Below, piece after piece: positions 5,985-7,073 of a stretch of 7,073 bases of DNA. Position 1 is the first letter of the stretch, and each line of letters starts with the position of its first letter. The notes beneath the pieces were generated by a model, which saw nothing but the letters and a program-made list of their open reading frames with translations, searched no databases and was not told the origin of the DNA. The DNA is from Hyphomicrobiales bacterium (lineage in GTDB: Bacteria; Pseudomonadota; Alphaproteobacteria; Rhodobacterales; Rhodobacteraceae). The stretch covers positions 1 through 7,073 of the forward strand of contig PWLT01000340.1 in the NCBI GenBank assembly GCA_003558415.1, written 5' to 3'. Both the position numbers and the translations under genes were made by a program.

Positions 5985-6866
5985 TCAGCGCAACCGGGCG
6001 ATCGCGTAGAGGGGGCTCAGCCCGTGGGAGTCGAGAAAGGCGCGCAGGCGCTCGGGGTCGGGCTCCTCTGCGGTGCCGGTTTCCTCGGCCGCGATGCCGC
6101 CGGTGACGAACAGCGCGTCGATATCCTCACCCATCGCGCCCTGGATGTCGGTGGCGATGCCGTCACCGATGGCGAGGATGCGATCGGCGGGCACGCGCCG
6201 CCCGGTGAGCGCCTCCAGCCGGCGCGAGGCAAGATCATAGATCGGCGGATGGGGCTTGCCGTAATAGAGGCTTTCGCCGCCCATCTCCTCGTAGAGCGCG
6301 GCCAGCGCGCCGGCGCAGTAGATCCGCCGCTCGCCCTTGTCCACCACCAGATCCGGGTTGGCGCAGAGCAGCTTGAGCCCGCGTGTCTTTGCCTTGAGAA
6401 AGACGGGGCGGTAATCTTCGGGCGCGTCGTTTCCCTCGTCGAGGGGGCCGGTGCACACGATGCCCTCGGCCTCGTCGAGAGTGACCCGATCGATCCCGCC
6501 GCTTGCCGTCACGTCCGGGGCGAAAGTGTCGAAAAAGCCCGCGTCCTTGTCGGGCCCCAGATGCCAGACCCGACGTCCGACAGCACCCGCGAACATGGCT
6601 TCCTGGGCGGCATCCCCCGATGAGGCGACAATGTCGTAAGCCTCGCGGGGCACGCCGATATGGTCCAGCTGCTCGGTGACCAGCGGCGAGGGGCGCGGCG
6701 AATTGGTCAGCAGGACAACCGCGCCGCCCCCGTCGCGAAACGCCTGCAGCGCCGCGACGGCCTCGGGGAAGGGGCGCAGGCCGTCATGCAGGCAGCCCCA
6801 CAGATCGCAATAGAGCGCATCATAAGGCGCCGCGATGTCGGCAAGCGCGCGGATCAGTCGGGGCAT
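5985..6866 (-). CDS. HAD-superfamily class IIA hydrolase-like protein (TIGR01459 type)
   Basis: A 293-residue HAD-superfamily protein with a class IIA (NagD-like) layout, matching the alphaproteobacterial group I know as TIGR01459. The biological substrate is not established. Motif I is DLWGCLHDG (21-29) with the presumed nucleophile Asp21, but the second Asp of the normal DxD is Trp23. Motif II is LLTNSPRP (52-59), motif III is Lys204 in YGKPHPPIYDLA, and motif IV is IGDGIATDIQGA (233-244) with Asp235 and Asp240. CANPD (168-172) also fits class IIA. The ATG at 6866 is chosen because it aligns with the start of the divergent paralog and has GGAG (6875-6878) eight bases upstream; the frame stays open further, but only across the intergenic region and antisense to the paralog. 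It is the first gene of the leftward operon. Confidence 0.9.
   Translation of the reverse strand: MPRLIRALADIAAPYDALYCDLWGCLHDGLRPFPEAVAALQAFRDGGGAVVLLTNSPRPSPLVTEQLDHIGVPREAYDIVASSGDAAQEAMFAGAVGRRVWHLGPDKDAGFFDTFAPDVTASGGIDRVTLDEAEGIVCTGPLDEGNDAPEDYRPVFLKAKTRGLKLLCANPDLVVDKGERRIYCAGALAALYEEMGGESLYYGKPHPPIYDLASRRLEALTGRRVPADRILAIGDGIATDIQGAMGEDIDALFVTGGIAAEETGTAEEPDPERLRAFLDSHGLSPLYAIARLR
6781..6817 (-). repeat. 37-base inverted repeat, left copy (inside HAD gene A)
   Basis: The minus strand here is identical over 37 bases to the plus strand at 7009-7045. It encodes residues around LYCDLWGCLHDG, the HAD motif I. All third-codon positions match within the block, while flanking codons differ between the two genes. 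Confidence 0.95.
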
Positions 6867-6959
6867 CGCACGAACTCCGCAGGGGGCCGCGGCGCGATCA
6901 ATCGGAGGGCCGCGCCGCGGCCGGACATGGTCGCCGCCTTCAGAGCGACAGGAGTCCCC
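6867..6959. promoter_or_regulatory. Divergent intergenic region between the two HAD paralogs
   Basis: This 93-base gap separates the two start codons and must hold the control signals for both genes unless they are read from elsewhere. It contains the 12-base inverted repeat listed separately, GGAG (6875-6878) serving the leftward gene and AGGAG (6950-6954) serving the rightward gene. I could not pick out convincing -35/-10 pairs in either direction. Confidence 0.5.
6885..6922. repeat. Perfect 12-base inverted repeat between the HAD paralogs
   Basis: GGCCGCGGCGCG (6885-6896) is matched exactly in inverse by CGCGCCGCGGCC (6911-6922), with a 14-base centre. The arms are all G and C. It could be an operator for a dimeric regulator, a hairpin in either leader transcript, or a relic of the inverted gene arrangement. 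It lacks a T tract and lies between two gene starts, so it is unlikely to be a terminator. The repeat is seen directly; its role is unknown. Confidence 0.9.
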
Positions 6960-7073
6960 ATGACCCGCATCATCGAGCAACTGAGCGATATCGCGACGCA
7001 ATACGACACGCTCTATTGCGATCTGTGGGGCTGCCTGCATGACGGGCTCAAGCCCTTCCCGGCGGCCGTCGCG
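6960..7073 (+). CDS. Second HAD-superfamily class IIA protein (TIGR01459 type), N-terminal part
   Basis: The first 38 codons of a gene that runs off the window. The product begins MTRIIEQLSDIATQYDTLYC and continues with DLWGCLHDG (21-29) and KPFPAAVA, matching the leftward HAD protein at 28 of 38 positions with no gaps. As in that protein, the presumed nucleophile is Asp21 and the second motif-I aspartate is Trp23. The ATG at 6960 has a good AGGAG (6950-6954) five bases upstream. It is divergent from its paralog, so the pair is an inverted duplication in gene order. Later motifs cannot be checked here. Confidence 0.88.
   Translation, partial: MTRIIEQLSDIATQYDTLYCDLWGCLHDGLKPFPAAVA
7009..7045 (+). 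repeat. 37-base inverted repeat, right copy (inside HAD gene B)
   Basis: Exact inverse match to 6781-6817, with 191 bases between the copies. It covers the DNA for HAD motif I in the second paralog. Confidence 0.95.

Noticed and set aside
6867..7040. An N-terminal extension of the leftward HAD protein to 7040
   Set aside because: The extra 58 residues come from the intergenic region and the antisense of the second HAD gene. The paralog alignment and a Shine-Dalgarno support the start at 6866.

Overview
The window reads as a stretch of GC-rich chromosome from an alphaproteobacterium, most likely a member of the Rhodobacterales (Paracoccaceae/Roseobacter group). This is inferred from strong G/C preference at third codon positions, from the protein styles (a 340-residue Prs, a YcgN-type cysteine-cluster protein, a DxWG-type HAD protein) and from tight gene packing. 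Codon use looks uniform. I saw no transposase, phage gene, tRNA, rRNA or CRISPR array, so this looks like core or conserved accessory chromosome, not a recent island.

Left part (1-1433). The 3' end of a thiolase gene (+) meets the PRPP synthetase gene prs (-) tail to tail, with only 13 bases between the stop codons and a small hairpin spanning both. Upstream of prs is a 106-base divergent promoter region.

Middle (1434-2854). Two + strand genes form a translationally coupled pair. The first encodes a DsbA-fold 2-hydroxychromene-2-carboxylate isomerase-like protein and the second an alpha/beta hydrolase, with a GTGA overlap.

Right part (2865-6866). Five genes on the - strand form an apparent operon, read right to left: a class IIA HAD-superfamily protein, a MaoC-type (R)-hydratase, the riboflavin kinase/FAD synthetase ribF, a YcgN-family cysteine-cluster protein, and a low-specificity L-threonine aldolase whose start overlaps the previous stop (TGATG). 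The products do not form one obvious pathway. ribF and prs serve cofactor and nucleotide supply. The thiolase and MaoC protein act on acyl-CoA thioesters. The aldolase acts on beta-hydroxy amino acids.

Right edge (6867-7073). A second gene for the same kind of HAD protein starts at 6960 on the + strand, head to head with the first, and is cut off by the window end. The first 38 residues of the two proteins match at 28 positions. Their DNA shares a perfect 37-base inverted match. The 93-base gap between them holds a perfect 12-base inverted repeat. This inverted paralog pair, with a palindrome near its axis, is the most unusual structure in the window. Both proteins also lack the second aspartate of the normal HAD catalytic motif. 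I found no clear evidence of a wholly new system.
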